From UBA3940 sp964506005 (GTDB taxonomy: Bacteria > Chloroflexota > Anaerolineae > Aggregatilineales > UBA3940), in contig CAZDLX010000190.1 of the NCBI GenBank assembly GCA_964506005.1, positions 1-6,650 on the forward strand: a DNA stretch of 6,650 bases, read 5' to 3'. The notes beneath the pieces were generated by a model, which saw nothing but the letters and a program-made list of their open reading frames with translations, did not search any database and was not told the DNA's origin. The stretch's first letter is position 1. Every line of letters begins with the position of its first letter. The translations under genes were made by a program, and so were the position numbers. Of this stretch, positions 5,301 to 6,650 are shown one piece after another.

Positions 5301-5621
5301 GTGGACTCATATGGGCGCCCGTACCCACCGCCGTACTACAGGCCGGAGAAAGACTACCTGGCCGAGGCGCTGATCACGATGCTGCTGTACCTGCTCGGCT
5401 TCGGCATCATCGGCTTCATCGCCAATATCGTCGTGCTCCGCAACGCCAACCGGGACGAAGCCCGCGGTGTTTACGTGCACAACAAGGGCTGTCTGCAGGC
5501 CATGCTGTGGGTGCAGATCGCCGGGCTCATCGTCGGCTGCGCTGCCATCGCCGCCCTGCTGGCTCTCGGAGGGTTCGGCGTGCTCTTTGAGGCAGCTCGG
5601 GGCTCCGGCCCGGCACCCTAG
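5301..5621 (+). CDS. Small two-helix membrane protein, paralogue 2
   Basis: This 106-residue protein is of unknown family. It has the same plan as its upstream neighbour: a Tyr/Pro-rich tail (residues 2-19), a helix at about 22-46 with GFIANIVVLR, a polar loop NANRDEARGVYVHNK (48-62), and a second helix starting GCLQAML (63-69) and running to about 95, then a short C-terminal tail. From residue 20 it aligns with paralogue 1 at a constant offset of two, with roughly a third of positions identical across the first helix and loop. The GTG start is supported by AAGGAG at 5285-5290. Only 14 bases separate it from the previous stop, so the two form an operon. Its TAG stop overlaps the opposite-strand gatB stop. 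The two products may form a hetero-oligomer; that is inference. Confidence 0.8.
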   Translation: MDSYGRPYPPPYYRPEKDYLAEALITMLLYLLGFGIIGFIANIVVLRNANRDEARGVYVHNKGCLQAMLWVQIAGLIVGCAAIAALLALGGFGVLFEAARGSGPAP

Positions 5622-6650
5622 CGCCGCGCCTCCAGCCGCGCGCGGAGCAGCTCGCCGGCGATCTGCGCGTTGGCCTGCCCGCGCGTCTCGCGCATCACCT
5701 GCCCCACAAACCAACCCAACAGCCCCTCCTTGCCGCCCAGATACGTCTCGACCTCACGGGGGTTCGCGTCGAGCACCCGGTCAACCAGCGCCACGAGCGC
5801 GCTCTCGTCGCTGATCTGTGCCAGCCTCTGCGCCTCGACGATCTCCGCCGCCGCCTGCCCCGTGTCGAGCATCCCGGCGAGCACGTCTTTGGCGGTGCTC
5901 AGGTTGATGCGGCCCGCCTCGACGAGCCCGATCAGCTCCGCCAGCCCCGCCGGGCTGATGCTCAGGGCATCGATGGATGCCCCGCGCTCGTTCATGTGCC
6001 GGAACAGCTCGCCCGTGATCCAGTTAGCGGCGGTCTGCGCGCTGGCCCCGGCTGCCACCGCCGCCTCGAAGAAGTCCGCGACGGCTTTATCGCCCACGAG
6101 CACCTCGGCATCCACGTGAGATAACCCGTGCTCGCGCATCAGGCGGCTGCGCCGGGCGTCGGGCAGCTCGGGCAGCCGCGCGCGGATCTCGTCCACCCAC
6201 TCGCGGCTGACGTGCAGCGGCGGGATGTCCGGCTCGGGGAAGTAGCGGTAGTCGTCGGCGAACTCCTTGCTGCGCTGCGGGACCGTCACCCCGGCGTCCT
6301 CGTCGAAGCCCATCGTCTGCTGCACGACCGCGCCGCCGGACTCCACCAGCCGGATCTGCCGGTCGATCTCGTAGCGACAGGCCCGCACCAGCGAGCGGAT
6401 GCTGTTCAGGTTCTTGATCTCGGTGCGCGTGTTGAACGCCGCCGAGCCAGCCTCCCGCACGGAGACGTTGGCCTCGAAGCGCAGCACGCCCTTGCTCATG
6501 TCGCCGTGGTTGACGCCCAGCGCGACGAGGATGGCGCGGATCTTGCGGGCGTAGGCCTCGACCTCCTCGACGGAGCGCATGTCCGGCTCGGAGACGATCT
6601 CCAGCAGCGGCACGCCCGCCCGGTTCAGGTCGATGCCGCTCATGCCCTGG
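5618..6650 (-). CDS. gatB: Asp-tRNA(Asn)/Glu-tRNA(Gln) amidotransferase subunit B, 5' end missing
   Basis: GatB works with GatA and GatC to convert Glu-tRNA(Gln) and/or Asp-tRNA(Asn) to the amidated forms in the cytoplasm; it is the tRNA-binding and kinase-like subunit. The visible 343 codons hold the latter part of the catalytic cradle (IDLNRAGVPLLEIVSEPD, GVLRFEANVSVR, TRTEIKNLNS, DYRYFPEPDIPPL), then the helical linker and the C-terminal YqeY-like domain (from about KAVADFFEAAV to the end). Against a usual length near 480 residues, about 135-140 N-terminal residues lie beyond the right edge. The frame is open to the last base; the internal Met at 6643 is not the true start. LRFEANV replaces the commoner LRCDANV, a variant I believe is tolerated in the family. 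gatA and gatC are not in the window. The TAG stop (5618-5620) overlaps the convergent gene's stop. Confidence 0.97.
   Translation of the reverse strand, partial: QGMSGIDLNRAGVPLLEIVSEPDMRSVEEVEAYARKIRAILVALGVNHGDMSKGVLRFEANVSVREAGSAAFNTRTEIKNLNSIRSLVRACRYEIDRQIRLVESGGAVVQQTMGFDEDAGVTVPQRSKEFADDYRYFPEPDIPPLHVSREWVDEIRARLPELPDARRSRLMREHGLSHVDAEVLVGDKAVADFFEAAVAAGASAQTAANWITGELFRHMNERGASIDALSISPAGLAELIGLVEAGRINLSTAKDVLAGMLDTGQAAAEIVEAQRLAQISDESALVALVDRVLDANPREVETYLGGKEGLLGWFVGQVMRETRGQANAQIAGELLRARLEARR

Noticed and set aside
5600..5611. GGGC-TCCG-GCCC as a terminator between the convergent genes
   Set aside because: It is a 4-bp stem inside coding sequence without a T-tract; chance is likely at this G+C content.

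Overview
This is a G+C-rich, gene-dense bacterial chromosomal window, roughly two-thirds G+C by eye. I infer a Chloroflexota-like organism at moderate to low confidence. The reasons are a CarD-type RNA polymerase regulator, a membrane-anchored GH39-like hydrolase next to a GT-C-like membrane protein, orphan small membrane proteins, and intergenic palindromes built from CCCTCACCCC and GTAGGGGC arms. No marker gene here fixes the taxon.

Layout. Bases 1-162 hold no gene but contain three perfect hairpins in a row. On the minus strand lie a PflX-type radical SAM protein (163-1110) and, upstream of it, a CarD-family regulator (1244-1771). Bases 1772-2235 are a 464-base divergent intergenic region. 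It holds a long carD leader, a carD promoter, a roughly 168-base nested palindromic element (2022-2189), and a TATAAT promoter that appears to start transcription exactly on the A of the next gene's ATG (leaderless). On the plus strand follow a doubly membrane-anchored GH-A clan glycoside hydrolase (2236-3900) and, overlapping it by 8 bases, a GT-C-like multispanning membrane protein (3893-4933) that seems to lack the usual catalytic loop. A new promoter then drives two small paralogous two-helix membrane proteins (4996-5286 and 5301-5621). The second of these converges on gatB (minus strand, 5618 to the window edge); their stop codons overlap in one CTAG.

How the genes may work together. The hydrolase and GT-C-like protein look translationally coupled and probably act on a cell-surface or exported glycan, by analogy with the GH39 hydrolase PslG in exopolysaccharide clusters. 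The small protein pair is a separate transcription unit of unknown function. CarD, PflX and GatB are housekeeping or regulatory genes with no evident pathway link to these. The least explained items are the small paralogous membrane pair, the loop-deleted GT-C-like protein, and the palindromic element that fills the space between two divergent promoters.
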